DNA from: Scytonema sp035967975
GTDB taxonomy: Bacteria > Cyanobacteriota > Cyanobacteriia > Cyanobacteriales > Nostocaceae
Reading direction: 5' to 3'
NCBI GenBank assembly: GCA_035967975.1
Contig: JAWQFQ010000004.1
Span: 53,135 to 117,134, forward strand
DNA: 64,000 nucleotides
Under the pieces are notes generated by a model. The model was not told the DNA's origin. It saw only the letters and a list, made by a program, of their open reading frames with translations, and made no database searches. The position numbers were made by a program, and so were the translations under genes. Of the stretch, positions 8,759-17,088 are shown in pieces (the first letter of the stretch is position 1; each line of letters opens with the position of its first letter).

Positions 8759-9409
8759 CTAAAATGCGCTTTCTTCCACCACATTCCGGGACGATTTAGC
8801 CTTTGCTTTATTAGCACTGCGTTTGAGAGCAGAAAGGCGTGCTTCGTATTTAGAACGCTGGCGCTTGCTGGGAGTTGTGTCAATCAAGGTTTTTAGTGCG
8901 CTACCCAAGCTTTTGTATGCATTTGGGAGGCTATAACCAAAGCGAGTTGCTAGGGCGATCGCTTTTTCATCGGCGTCCATCAATTCCTTAATTTGCTTTT
9001 CACCACTATTTCTTTGATACAGTCTCCAACCTGAGACTCCGCACAAAGCCAAAGCCAATATCAATAGCAATCCATCCTGTACCCACAATTCACCGACAGC
9101 ACCTCCCAAACCAATCGCAAGAGCTGCCATTTCCCAACCATCTTTAGGAATCGTATCATTTTGAATACGGGCGACTTCGTGCCAGAACAGCAAATTACGC
9201 TGATCCATAGCCAGATTATCCCATTTTGCCAGGTCGATTTGAATTTCTACCTGGTCTTTGCCAATTTCTTCACTGCGGATGAGGACTGGATTCACCTCAG
9301 TTGTACCTTCAACCGTGACCCAACTTTGTAATTCTGGCGGTAACAAGCCCTTTAACCGCCGGAGTTCACTCATTTCCGCTTTGGCAGTAGAGGTTGCATA
9401 GGATGTCAT
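8759..9409 (-). CDS. DUF3318 domain-containing membrane protein
   Basis: A 216-aa cyanobacteria-specific protein. It starts with a short helix, ELRRLKGLLPPELQSW, which is typical of DUF3318, followed by a WDNLAMDQRNLLFWHEVARIQ segment containing a conserved HEVA that resembles a degenerate metal-site helix. Two hydrophobic stretches (about 97-112 and 113-130) follow, then a basic C-terminus rich in K and R. Function is unknown. It converges on queE and its stop lies within the repeat-rich spacer. Confidence 0.8.
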   Translation of the reverse strand: MTSYATSTAKAEMSELRRLKGLLPPELQSWVTVEGTTEVNPVLIRSEEIGKDQVEIQIDLAKWDNLAMDQRNLLFWHEVARIQNDTIPKDGWEMAALAIGLGGAVGELWVQDGLLLILALALCGVSGWRLYQRNSGEKQIKELMDADEKAIALATRFGYSLPNAYKSLGSALKTLIDTTPSKRQRSKYEARLSALKRSANKAKAKSSRNVVEESAF

Positions 9410-9484
9410 AATATCAAAATCTAGAGAACTTCAGTATATTGAGGGTAACACTTTGGAGTAAGCTATATTCATTGGCTACTCAAC

Positions 9485-10042
9485 TCACTCAGCTGGAAAA
9501 CTTCCCCGTCGTTTGCGAGCTTCCATTGCCTTTTCTAAAAGTTCTAGCAATCCGGGAGCTTGCTCTTGGATACTGAGTAAAAGTCTCTCCCCTAACTCTA
9601 CATTACCAGGATCGTGACCTGTTTCCATCACTGCCATCAGGCGAGGGATCGCAACAGAGTCAACCAGTTGAATTAACCCATGCAAACAACGGTTAAACTG
9701 TTTTTCTGTAAGAACCGAGTCTTCTAAGGGGAACTCAATGATGGCGCGAATCTCCCCATCAGATGGATCGTACTCCCATTGAAGCATTTTCGTTTCCCAA
9801 GAAATAGCAAGCATAGTCTGTAAAATAGCGACCTTGTGAGGATGTTCTTGCACTCCAGATAACACCTGAGGTGCAAATAGTCGGAAAAACTTGCCATCTT
9901 CATCCAATTGAACAACAATTAGGAAGTCTTCCAAGTTATCGCTTTCAACACCTGTGATAATACGGTCTTCTTCTTCATCGATACGGTATTCCCATCCCAG
10001 ACTGTCTAAGTACTTAGCAATTTGTTGCAGGTTTGCTGCCAT
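9485..10042 (-). CDS. YbjN-like (type III secretion chaperone-like fold) protein
   Basis: A 185-aa acidic soluble protein without membrane segments. The N-terminal half (LQQIAKYLDSLGWEYRIDEEEDRIITGV ... FLIVVQLDEDGKFFRLFAPQV) and the central LQTMLAISWETKMLQWEYD followed by IRAIIEFPLEDS look like the YbjN/DUF1821 family, a chaperone-like alpha/beta fold. The biochemical role is not known. It is on the same strand as the DUF3318 gene with a 75-base gap, so co-transcription is possible. Confidence 0.65.
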   Translation of the reverse strand: MAANLQQIAKYLDSLGWEYRIDEEEDRIITGVESDNLEDFLIVVQLDEDGKFFRLFAPQVLSGVQEHPHKVAILQTMLAISWETKMLQWEYDPSDGEIRAIIEFPLEDSVLTEKQFNRCLHGLIQLVDSVAIPRLMAVMETGHDPGNVELGERLLLSIQEQAPGLLELLEKAMEARKRRGSFPAE

Positions 10043-10125
10043 AAAAGCCTCACAAGGTTAAAATGGAGCGGCTCTCACCAGACCTAGTTTAACCTGCAAA
10101 GGTCAAGATATGAAAAGCGAGTTCG

Positions 10126-10215
10126 TAACCATTAACCATTAGCCATTAGCTATTAGCCATTAACCATTAACCATTAACCATTAACCATTAGCCATTAACC
10201 ATTAGCCATTAGCTA
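10126..10215. repeat. Heptamer tandem repeat (CCATTAA / CCATTAG)
   Basis: About twelve copies of a 7-bp unit alternating CCATTAA, CCATTAG and TATTAGC. This is the short tandemly repeated repetitive (STRR) type common between Nostocales genes. It sits between divergent genes. Confidence 0.9.
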
Positions 10216-10233
10216 TGTATAAATACACCAAAT

Positions 10234-11232
10234 ATGTCTGACTACGCTACCACCATAGATGCCATCATTCAACAAGCCCAATCCCTAGAGGATGCGCTAC
10301 CAATTAAAAACGATGCTTGTCGGTCGAAATTTTGGTTTCACCCAGACCCAAATCGAAAGGTTTGCCTTTTTTTCCACGGTTTCACTGCGGGTCCGTACCA
10401 ATTTGAACCCATGGGAAAAGCATTATTTAAAGCTGGTTACAATGTACTTGTTCCATTGCAGCCCGGTCATGGAGTAGAAGGAGATTGGGATGGATACAAT
10501 CCCCCCCCTTTACCTACTGATATAGAAGTTTATCATCAATTTGCTCTCTCGTGGTTGGAAGTGGCAAAAACTTTAGGACAGCAGGTGATAGTCGGAGGAC
10601 TGTCCACAGGTGGGAATTTGGCAGCTTGGTTAGCTTTAGAATATCCTCAACAGATTGAAAAAACTTTACTGTTTGCCCCTTATATAAGCAGTACTAATGC
10701 AATCGTCAATTTAATCGTAGAAGTTCTCCCCATTTACTACGAATGGTTGAATAAGGATAATCCCGGTAATTTTGGATACGACGGTTTCCGCATTCCAGCA
10801 CTGCGGATTTTTTTGGATATGGGTCAAGAACTTCTTCATAGAGTCCAAGACTATGCACCTGTACCGATGTTTGTGATTTTTGGTAAAAGCGATCGCACTA
10901 TCAATCATGATGAGTTGGAGAAATTCTTTCTTGCTACTCTTAAACATCAACCAAAATCCTGGTATTTCTACTTTGAGAAAGTGTTTGACGTTCCTCACAC
11001 TATGATGACGAAACTAGAGGGGAATGATTATGTAGGGTTGCTTATAAGCATAGTTAAAGCTTATCTTGAAAGTGATATCACCTGGTCTGAATTGATAACA
11101 ATTGGTGAAAAAGTTTTACAAGGAAATCTTTTGGAGACTGCTGTCAAAGAACTAAATTTGTCTCAACAAGTTTCACCCTTTTTGTCTGTAATGTTAGCAG
11201 GGATGGATAAGCGATTGATTATTGATGGTTGA
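10234..11232 (+). CDS. Alpha/beta hydrolase, esterase/lipase-like
   Basis: A 332-aa alpha/beta hydrolase. The oxyanion-hole strand reads FHGFTAGPYQFEPM (about residue 47), followed by LVPLQPGHG. The nucleophile elbow is GLSTGG (about 128-133, Ser in the centre), the acid is in FGKSDRTI (about 223) and the base is the His of VPHTM (about 255). The order resembles monoacylglycerol lipase/carboxylesterase enzymes. A C-terminal extension of about 60 residues follows the catalytic His. No signal peptide is seen. Substrate unknown; the gene stands alone between repeat arrays. Confidence 0.8.
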   Translation: MSDYATTIDAIIQQAQSLEDALPIKNDACRSKFWFHPDPNRKVCLFFHGFTAGPYQFEPMGKALFKAGYNVLVPLQPGHGVEGDWDGYNPPPLPTDIEVYHQFALSWLEVAKTLGQQVIVGGLSTGGNLAAWLALEYPQQIEKTLLFAPYISSTNAIVNLIVEVLPIYYEWLNKDNPGNFGYDGFRIPALRIFLDMGQELLHRVQDYAPVPMFVIFGKSDRTINHDELEKFFLATLKHQPKSWYFYFEKVFDVPHTMMTKLEGNDYVGLLISIVKAYLESDITWSELITIGEKVLQGNLLETAVKELNLSQQVSPFLSVMLAGMDKRLIIDG

Positions 11233-11280
11233 GTTGGATATCAGCTATTAGCTATCAGCTATCAGCTATCAAATATATTA

Positions 11281-11446
11281 AGAGGATGTTTTAAAAGTGG
11301 TTTGTTGTAATTTCAAGCACTGGTTGATCCCCCCTAGCCCCCCTTAAAAAGGGGGGAAAATCTCTCACGGTCTCCCTTTTTAAGGGGGATTTAGGGGGAT
11401 GTGAAATGTGCATGCTAGTGACGAGAAGACTTTTACAACATCCTCT
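11281..11446 (+). mobile_element. MITE-like element, copy A
   Basis: Terminal inverted repeat AGAGGATGTTTTAAAAG / CTTTTACAACATCCTCT with a G/C-run core, GATCCCCCCTAGCCCCCC...TTAGGGGGAT. No transposase inside, so it would have to be mobilised in trans. Same orientation as copies B, C and D. Confidence 0.85.
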
Positions 11447-11474
11447 AAGATTAAATTGGTCTGAATTCGTCATC

Positions 11475-11553
11475 GCTGAGTGCTGAGTGCTGAGTGCTGA
11501 GTGCTGAGTGCTGAGTGCTGAGTGCTGAGTGCTGATTGCTGAGTGCTGATTGC
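11475..11553. repeat. Heptamer tandem repeat (GCTGAGT)
   Basis: About eleven copies of GCTGAGT, the last few changed to GCTGATT. It abuts the stop codon of the next minus-strand gene. Confidence 0.92.
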
Positions 11554-12681
11554 TTATGTTTTAACTGATTTTAAAATCCCACTTTCTAATTGATGAATTG
11601 CACTCATGATCCCATTTTCAGAATTTTCAAGCAGTGAATCCTTGACTAAGTTCAAGTAATCCAGAATTGCTTCTCTGAGAATTGGTCTATTGACATTAAC
11701 TGTGTGATGATAGTCCCACAAATCCCAGATAATGATACCTATACCAACAATCGGGTCTAAAAATTCTGCTCCTATCTTGGCTGCGACACTACCTCCTGTT
11801 TTTGCTGCAACTTTTGCTCCAGCTTTTCCGGCGAAGGATGCAACAATTTTACTTCCTACTTTTGTCATTACTGGAATTGCTGCTTTTGCAATTACATAGC
11901 TTCCTCCACCTATTAGGACTTTTAAAGATAAATTAGAAACAATTCCTTCGCTATCAGTAATAGTGATAGCAATATCGCCAAGGTAGCGCTCCCACTCTCC
12001 TTGAGGAATCTTGTAACTGCTTTGAATACTAGAAATGTTTGTTTCAAGTTCAGAGATATATAGATTAACAGTATCTCTGGTTATACCTTCTAACTCAAGT
12101 TGTGCAATTTTAGGTCTTAAAACTCGCTTAGCAAACTCAATCTGAAAATCCTCGGTTAATGTTTCTGCAACAGCTTGATTTGGAGTTGGGTTCTTTGTAT
12201 CTATCCAATGGGTGACAGCAGAATATAACCAGACAAAGGGAGCGCTCAATTCAAGTCTTTTTTGGTTAAAGTAATTAAAATACCAATCAAGAAAGCTATT
12301 ATCAACGCGGGTCATCAATTCATCAACCCACTTATCTAATCTTGCAGAAGCGAAGTTTTTTGCTTCGTTATCTGCATTTTTGATAGCAGCTACAATATCT
12401 TGGTCAATTTGACTCCACGGTTGCTGTGTTCTTTCAATAACTACTTCAGTACTATGACTCGTATTTGGATTGCTGGTATTCGGATTGCTGAGAGGATTTG
12501 GTAGTGAACTAGCTATAAAGCCTCTACCTAGTAGTGGAACAATAACAAATAGGATGACAGCAGTCCAAACAAAGGGAGTTACTGATTTGATAAACTGGCT
12601 CAAAGCTTTTATTCTTTCAGTCTTGTCTCCATAAGTTGTGTTTTCAACTTTTTCTTCATTCTGTGTTTGCTCTTGATTCAT
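11554..12681 (-). CDS. Uncharacterised membrane-anchored protein
   Basis: About 375 aa from the ATG at 12681 (MNQEQTQNEEK). The same frame extends 17 codons further upstream, but that part overlaps the Rieske gene more. One clear transmembrane helix (about residues 35-55, TPFVWTAVILFVIVPLLG) is followed by a Ser/Asn/Thr-rich linker, then a long helical region with many charged residues. A hydrophobic, Ala/Gly/Lys-rich stretch (about 255-300, VIAKAAIPVMTKVG...AGAKVAAKTGG) could insert into or lie on a membrane. I do not recognise the family. The start overlaps the preceding Rieske gene by 26 bases, so the two are coupled. Confidence 0.65.
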   Translation of the reverse strand: MNQEQTQNEEKVENTTYGDKTERIKALSQFIKSVTPFVWTAVILFVIVPLLGRGFIASSLPNPLSNPNTSNPNTSHSTEVVIERTQQPWSQIDQDIVAAIKNADNEAKNFASARLDKWVDELMTRVDNSFLDWYFNYFNQKRLELSAPFVWLYSAVTHWIDTKNPTPNQAVAETLTEDFQIEFAKRVLRPKIAQLELEGITRDTVNLYISELETNISSIQSSYKIPQGEWERYLGDIAITITDSEGIVSNLSLKVLIGGGSYVIAKAAIPVMTKVGSKIVASFAGKAGAKVAAKTGGSVAAKIGAEFLDPIVGIGIIIWDLWDYHHTVNVNRPILREAILDYLNLVKDSLLENSENGIMSAIHQLESGILKSVKT

Positions 12682-13630
12682 AATTTTCGTATAGTTTATG
12701 CCACAAAACAATGACTTTATCAGCACGAACAAATTTATTTGCGTTTAAACCGCTTTGTCGTGGCTTTGATGACAGTATAATTCTATAATCATCAGGCTGA
12801 ATAAAAGTGAATTCTAGCCATAGAGCTACTCTGGAAAGCAAGCGGCTTATCCAAGCAGTACCAAATGGTATATAGTAGCGTGCATACGCCCAAGTGTTTT
12901 CTTCATCGATTGGGATGGCGATCGCAAAAAGTTTGATTCCACCAAATCCAAAGTCAAACAGTGCCAAACTGGGAAAATAAAGCCAATGCTGAAAAGTAAA
13001 CACACCCTTTTGAGTGGAATTTGCTGTTTCTGGTCGTAACTGACCCCAACTGCTAATCATTTCACCATCAAGCTTGACTTCAAACGGGTCTAGCAAGGTA
13101 GCAGAACCAAAACCAGACAACTTAGCAAATCCCTGATGGACAAAAGCAGCATGGTGAATGTCAATAAGTAAACTTTCTACCGCCCTTGTATAAGGAACAT
13201 TCCATTGCATTGTACCTGAAGCCCAACGCACGGGACGATCGCGAAGTTCATCAAACCAGGGTATTGACGGGTAATCTAACTGGTTATCTCCCCACCACAA
13301 CCAAATTAAATCATGGGCTTCTCGAACAACATAGGTTTTCACCCGCATTTCTGGGCTGATATGGGTGTCTTTTCCTTCACAAGGCATTAACGTACAATGT
13401 CCCTGAGTCGCAAAACGGAAACCATGATAAGGACATTCAATACATCCATCTACAACCCGACCCAATGCTAAATTTGCACCTCGATGGGGACATTGACTGC
13501 GTTGACAAATAATTTTTCCCTCTTGATTGCGCCACAATACTATATCCTCACCCAGTCGTCGCAATCCTACAGGTTTGTTACGGATGGTGTTTGATTCTGC
13601 GATCGCCCACCACTTATTTCGCAAAAACAT
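12656..13630 (-). CDS. Rieske-type aromatic ring-hydroxylating oxygenase alpha subunit
   Basis: A 324-aa non-heme iron oxygenase. The Rieske [2Fe-2S] ligands are CPHRGANL (about 43) and CPYHGF (about 62), i.e. C-x-H ... C-x2-H. The mononuclear iron site is in ESLLIDIHHAAFVHQGF (about 163-179), with two His and an upstream acid. The short C-terminal domain resembles the Pao/Tic55/VanA side of the family. It would need a reductase partner, none of which is encoded nearby. The substrate is unknown. Downstream it overlaps the membrane-protein gene by 26 bases. Confidence 0.87.
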   Translation of the reverse strand: MFLRNKWWAIAESNTIRNKPVGLRRLGEDIVLWRNQEGKIICQRSQCPHRGANLALGRVVDGCIECPYHGFRFATQGHCTLMPCEGKDTHISPEMRVKTYVVREAHDLIWLWWGDNQLDYPSIPWFDELRDRPVRWASGTMQWNVPYTRAVESLLIDIHHAAFVHQGFAKLSGFGSATLLDPFEVKLDGEMISSWGQLRPETANSTQKGVFTFQHWLYFPSLALFDFGFGGIKLFAIAIPIDEENTWAYARYYIPFGTAWISRLLSRVALWLEFTFIQPDDYRIILSSKPRQSGLNANKFVRADKVIVLWHKLYENYESRANTE

Positions 13631-13721
13631 CGCTATTCTCTCTTCAATTGTTCACTATTAATGATTTGATTTCAATCTTGTTTCATTTCTATGGTAGTTG
13701 GGAATCCTGAGTTAAGCCCTA

Positions 13722-13766
13722 AATTAAAATTTGGGCTTAAAGCTCAAACCCGTTAAAACGGGTTAA
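13722..13766 (+). repeat. 45-bp inverted repeat, left arm
   Basis: Matches the reverse complement of 14636-14680 at 44 of 45 positions. Contains an inner palindrome AACCCGTTAAAACGGGTT. Together the arms bracket a 0.9-kb patch of element and broken genes. Confidence 0.85.
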
Positions 13767-13802
13767 AAGTCATGTTTAGTTAGATAAATCTGACTTGAGC
13801 TA

Positions 13803-13968
13803 AGAGGATGTTTGAAAAGTGAATGGCTGTAATTTCAAGCACTGGTTGATCCCCCCTAGCCCCCCTTAAAAAGGGGGGAAAATCTTTTAAAGTCCCCCTT
13901 TTTAAGGGGGATTTAGGGGGATGTGAAGTGTGCATGCTACTAACAAAAAGACTTTTAAAACATCCTCT
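13803..13968 (+). mobile_element. MITE-like element, copy B
   Basis: AGAGGATGTTTGAAAAGT ... ACTTTTAAAACATCCTCT with the common G/C core. The ends are flanked by TA on both sides here. Nearly identical to copies A and D. Confidence 0.87.
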
Positions 13969-14026
13969 TAGCGTCTTTGCGTGAGATTTCAATAGACTTG
14001 TTCAACTAAAGACAAATTACAAACTT

Positions 14027-14212
14027 GTGGAACCAACAGAATTTCAGTATTTAATTATAAATGCTCTAGAAACCCTAGAACTTCTTGAGTGGAGACTTTA
14101 TGATGAAGAAACAGGGTATTGGCTAATTCAAACGCCAAGCGCTGTTTTGCCAGTTTCCTACATCTTACCAAATGGTGACATAGTACCTCCTGAATGGATT
14201 TCAGAATTATGA
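14027..14212 (+). CDS. Small acidic hypothetical protein (61 aa)
   Basis: Starts at GTG (14027). The product is acidic and rich in aromatic residues (LEWRLYDEETGYWLIQTPSAVLPVSYILPNGDIVPPEWISEL), with no membrane helix. The stop TGA overlaps the ATG of the next ORF in ATGA, the usual sign of translational coupling. I do not recognise the family. The spacing to the MITE copy is 58 bases, so the promoter may lie in or next to the element. Confidence 0.55.
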   Translation: MEPTEFQYLIINALETLELLEWRLYDEETGYWLIQTPSAVLPVSYILPNGDIVPPEWISEL

Positions 14213-14466
14213 GAGAACTGACTGAACTACAAAAAAAACAAGAAGCTAGACTGCAAGAATTGATTAATATAGCTAAGCAGCGATATTTAGATACTGGGGG
14301 CGACTCGAAACGTTGTCCAAGTGGTCGTAAGGGCGATGACTTCTTGACTGAAGAAGAACGACAAGAAGTTATGACTTTGATGCGTCAAAGTGCAGGAATT
14401 CAGATTATCGGGAATGAAGTTCATTGTCAGGGGAGGTCTTGGAAGTTAAGTGAGGATTCTGCTTAA
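14209..14466 (+). CDS. Small charged hypothetical protein (85 aa)
   Basis: Start taken at the ATG overlapping the previous stop (ATGA, 14209); an in-frame ATG at 14194 is also possible. An N-terminal helix MRELTELQKKQEARLQELINIAKQRY precedes a basic turn (SKRCPSGRKGDD) and a second helix, TEEERQEVMTLMR. The size, helix content and coupling to a small acidic partner resemble a toxin-antitoxin-like pair, but no known family was recognised, so this is speculation. The stop lies 20 bases past the end of the antisense HNH stub. Confidence 0.55.
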   Translation: MRELTELQKKQEARLQELINIAKQRYLDTGGDSKRCPSGRKGDDFLTEEERQEVMTLMRQSAGIQIIGNEVHCQGRSWKLSEDSA

Positions 14467-14595
14467 TAACTTAATACGTTCGATTTCCAAACGTGCCATA
14501 ACTAAGTGCTGGGGGCTTAAACAATAGCCGCAACGGTTGCGAGCAGTACTCCGAACACGACGTTCTACTTCAACAGGAATGTAACCGCGAGCCAT
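14446..14595 (-). pseudogene. HNH endonuclease N-terminal remnant
   Basis: From the ATG at 14595 the frame reads MARGYIPVEVERRVRSTARN, then RCGYC, LSPQHLVMARLEIER and a short unrelated tail to a TAA at 14446. The start is typical of cyanobacterial HNH endonucleases (R-x2-A-x2-RCGYC-x4-Q...LEIEHI). The match ends exactly at LEIE, and the expected His (HI-P) and all downstream catalytic residues are missing. The gene is therefore truncated; the 3' part was lost where the two small plus-strand ORFs now lie. Confidence 0.75.
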
Positions 14596-14635
14596 TGCTA
14601 TGAGTTAATAGGAGGTTTCAATTCACGTTCACCTC

Positions 14636-14680
14636 TTAACCCGTTTTAACGGGTTTGAGCTTTAAGCCCGAATTTTAATT
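14636..14680 (-). repeat. 45-bp inverted repeat, right arm
   Basis: Partner of 13722-13766 in opposite orientation, one mismatch. Confidence 0.85.
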
Positions 14681-14699
14681 CCTTTGCTTATCACAGACA

Positions 14700-14732
14700 A
14701 GAAACCCGGTATCTTTGAGATACCGGGTTTCT
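14700..14732. repeat. Dispersed 33-bp palindrome
   Basis: AGAAACCCGGTATCT + TTG + AGATACCGGGTTTCT. It lies just past the 3' end of crtO and could act as its terminator hairpin. Confidence 0.9.
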
Positions 14733-14784
14733 AAGACTCACGATTTTTCCAAAACTATATGCGAATGCGTTGCAACAAAGAAAT

Positions 14785-16479
14785 TTAACTAGTCTTAAAC
14801 ACTGATTCAACAGTTGCTAAAATTGAATCTCGTGCATCTTTAAAAGACTGAGCTATTGGGTGCTTTGCTTGCAAAAAGACCCGCGCACAGTTGCGTCCCG
14901 GCATACCTGATATAGAACCGCCTGGATGAGTTCCCGCACCTGTGAGGAACAAGCCTTCAATGGGTGTTTTGTAGTTTGCGATTTCTGGTAGAGGACGGAA
15001 AAAGACCATCTGATCTAAGGTCATATCGACGTGATAGTAATTTCCCTTATAAGCACCCAACCGTTCTCCTAATTCCGCTGGGCTTTCCACACGACGGGCA
15101 ATAGTGGCACTCTTGACATTTGGTGCATAATCTGCTAGCTTATCAATCACCCTGTCTGCGACTTTGTTTTTTAACTCATCAGTCCATCCAGTACCCTTCA
15201 ACCCAGTCCCGTTTGCACCTGCAACTTGATAGGGAGCAAAAAACTCAATCCACGCAGTATGCTTACCTGGAGGTGCCATTGACGGGTCTAACATTGTTGG
15301 CACGACTAGATACATTGAGGGGTCAGCATCGGGAATTTGTCCTAAGGTACACAAACTGTGTGCTTGTTCAACGTGTGCCATAGAATCTGCAATGAGAACA
15401 GAGCCAATGAGGTATTCATCCCGATGATTGTGGTGTTCAAAGCGCAGAGGCTCATTCAATGCCAGGTCTATTTTAAGAATTGTTTCGTTGTTATTGACAA
15501 TACGGCGATCCAATCTTTCGTGTAAATCTGGATCTGCTGCATCAACGTCGCTCTTATCTACCATTTGTAAAAAGAGCCGTTTAGCATCAATATTGGAAAT
15601 AACTCCGTACTTGGCACGATATTCCTTACCGTTTGCTACCCGTACACCAACAGCACGACCATTATCAACCAAAACTTTCTCTACGTGTTGGTCTGTGAGG
15701 ATAACGCCACCTTTGCTCTTCACCAAATTTACCAAGGCTTGGACTAACGCCCCGGTACCTCCACGGGGTCTGGTCATACCAGGGTCATGGCGCATAGCCA
15801 TCATAATCGCACCAATACCAATGGTTTTCTGTGAAGGTGGCGCACCGAGTTCGGCTGCTAGTCTAGATAGGGGTGCTTTCAAAAATTCTGAATCAAACCA
15901 CTCGTTCAGGATATCCTCAGCACTGGTAATCATGTTGCGAACGAAGTCCAGTGTCTTGGAGGGAGAACCAATAACTGAAAATAGGTCCTTTAGCTTTGCA
16001 ATGTCGTAGTTACCAAGAACATCTAACAATGACTTTGGCGGAGCATTAAACATGGGGATCATCGCACCAATCGCTTTTTGCCAATATTTTGTAAATTCCG
16101 CGTATTTCTTGGCGTCGCGATCGCTATACCGAGCGATTTCCTGACAAGTTTTTTCCAACGACTTATGAGCTAAAAAGTACTTTCCGTCAGGATGGGGACA
16201 AAAAACAACCGGGTCGCACTCCAGATATTCCAAGCCGTACTTGTTTAGTTCCAATTCTTGCACAACTGGACCTAAGTGAATAAACTCGTGGTCGATAGCA
16301 CACAAGTTAAACTTAAAGCCAGGAGCTTCCTTTGGCAAACATTCCTCAGTCGTTGCTGCACCTCCGGGAACGGAACGCTTCTCTAGTAGCAAAACGCTAT
16401 AACCCGCTTTCAGTAGATAAGCAGCACAAACTAACCCATTATGTCCTGCTCCAATAATTACAACATCATAAGCTTCCAT
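14785..16479 (-). CDS. crtO: Beta-carotene ketolase CrtO (FAD-dependent, phytoene desaturase-like)
   Basis: A 564-aa FAD flavoprotein that introduces keto groups into beta-carotene to give echinenone. The N-terminal dinucleotide motif is VVIIGAGHNGLVCAAYLL, then LLEKRSVPGGAATTE. Long stretches match my recollection of the Synechocystis CrtO protein: FNLCAIDHEFIHLGPV, YGLEYLECDP, DVLNEWFDSE, ELGAPPSQK, RRIVNNNETILKID, GQIPDADPS, and the C-terminal TGAGTHPGGSISGMPGRNC. Length fits the family. It is monocistronic, with a MITE copy about 140 bases upstream. Confidence 0.94.
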   Translation of the reverse strand: MEAYDVVIIGAGHNGLVCAAYLLKAGYSVLLLEKRSVPGGAATTEECLPKEAPGFKFNLCAIDHEFIHLGPVVQELELNKYGLEYLECDPVVFCPHPDGKYFLAHKSLEKTCQEIARYSDRDAKKYAEFTKYWQKAIGAMIPMFNAPPKSLLDVLGNYDIAKLKDLFSVIGSPSKTLDFVRNMITSAEDILNEWFDSEFLKAPLSRLAAELGAPPSQKTIGIGAIMMAMRHDPGMTRPRGGTGALVQALVNLVKSKGGVILTDQHVEKVLVDNGRAVGVRVANGKEYRAKYGVISNIDAKRLFLQMVDKSDVDAADPDLHERLDRRIVNNNETILKIDLALNEPLRFEHHNHRDEYLIGSVLIADSMAHVEQAHSLCTLGQIPDADPSMYLVVPTMLDPSMAPPGKHTAWIEFFAPYQVAGANGTGLKGTGWTDELKNKVADRVIDKLADYAPNVKSATIARRVESPAELGERLGAYKGNYYHVDMTLDQMVFFRPLPEIANYKTPIEGLFLTGAGTHPGGSISGMPGRNCARVFLQAKHPIAQSFKDARDSILATVESVFKTS

Positions 16480-16617
16480 AGTTTAGTTTTTAGAAAAAAG
16501 TTATTCATGATAATAGAAAACCAAAAGTGGACTTTCATCGTTCGGGAGTTATAAAAATTAATCTTTTTTAATGGTTGATGATTCACAGGTTTTAGGCTAG
16601 CTGTAGCAATTTTCCTT

Positions 16618-16973
16618 AGAGGATGTTTGTAAAGTCTACCTTTGTATCCAGATCCCCCCTAGCCCCCCTTAAAAAGGGGGGAAAATACTCTCAAAGTCTC
16701 CCTNNNNNNNNNNNNNNNNNNNNNNNNNNNNNNNNNNNNNNNNNNNNNNNNNNNNNNNNNNNNNNNNNNNNNNNNNNNNNNNNNNNNNNNNNNNNNNNNN
16801 NNNTTTTAAGGGGGGAAGATACTCCCAAAGTCCCCCTTTTTAAGGGGGGAAGATACTCCCAAAGTCCCCCTTTTTAAGGGGGGAAGATACTCTCAAAGTC
16901 CCCCTTTTTAAGGGGGATTTAGGGGGATCTAGAACGTTTTGCTACCAACAAGAGGACTTTTAAAACATCCTCT
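16618..16973 (+). mobile_element. MITE-like element, copy C, internally expanded, with assembly gap
   Basis: Ends match the family (AGAGGATGTTTGTAAAG / CTTTTAAAACATCCTCT). The interior holds at least three tandem copies of a roughly 34-bp unit (TTTTAAGGGGGGAAGATACTC then CCAAAGTCCCCC), and 100 N (16704-16803) interrupt it. The gap is probably unresolved repeat copies. Confidence 0.85.
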
Positions 16974-17014
16974 TACATAGCAATTCTACTTGATTTGTAA
17001 AAATTGCGAGGTCT

Positions 17015-17048
17015 AGAAAACCGGTAACTTTTGCGAAACCGGGTTTCT
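17015..17048. repeat. Diverged copy of the CCGGGTTTC palindrome
   Basis: AGAAAACCGGTAACTT...GCGAAACCGGGTTTCT, imperfect arms, downstream of the DUF2993 gene on the minus strand. Confidence 0.55.
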
Positions 17049-17088
17049 CGCCTTTTACTCTCGCCTTTTACGAATGATTATAGAAATG

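Noticed and set aside
10126..11553. Tandem arrays that could be taken for CRISPR
   Set aside because: Units are 7 bp and contiguous, without unique spacers; no cas genes nearby. They are STRR-type heptamer repeats.
15428..16009. 193-aa ORF antisense to crtO
   Set aside because: A shadow of the crtO frame; no ribosome site, no family pattern, while crtO is highly conserved on the other strand.
16623..16877. ORF of 84 aa across the N gap
   Set aside because: Translated MITE repeat and undefined bases, no coding character.
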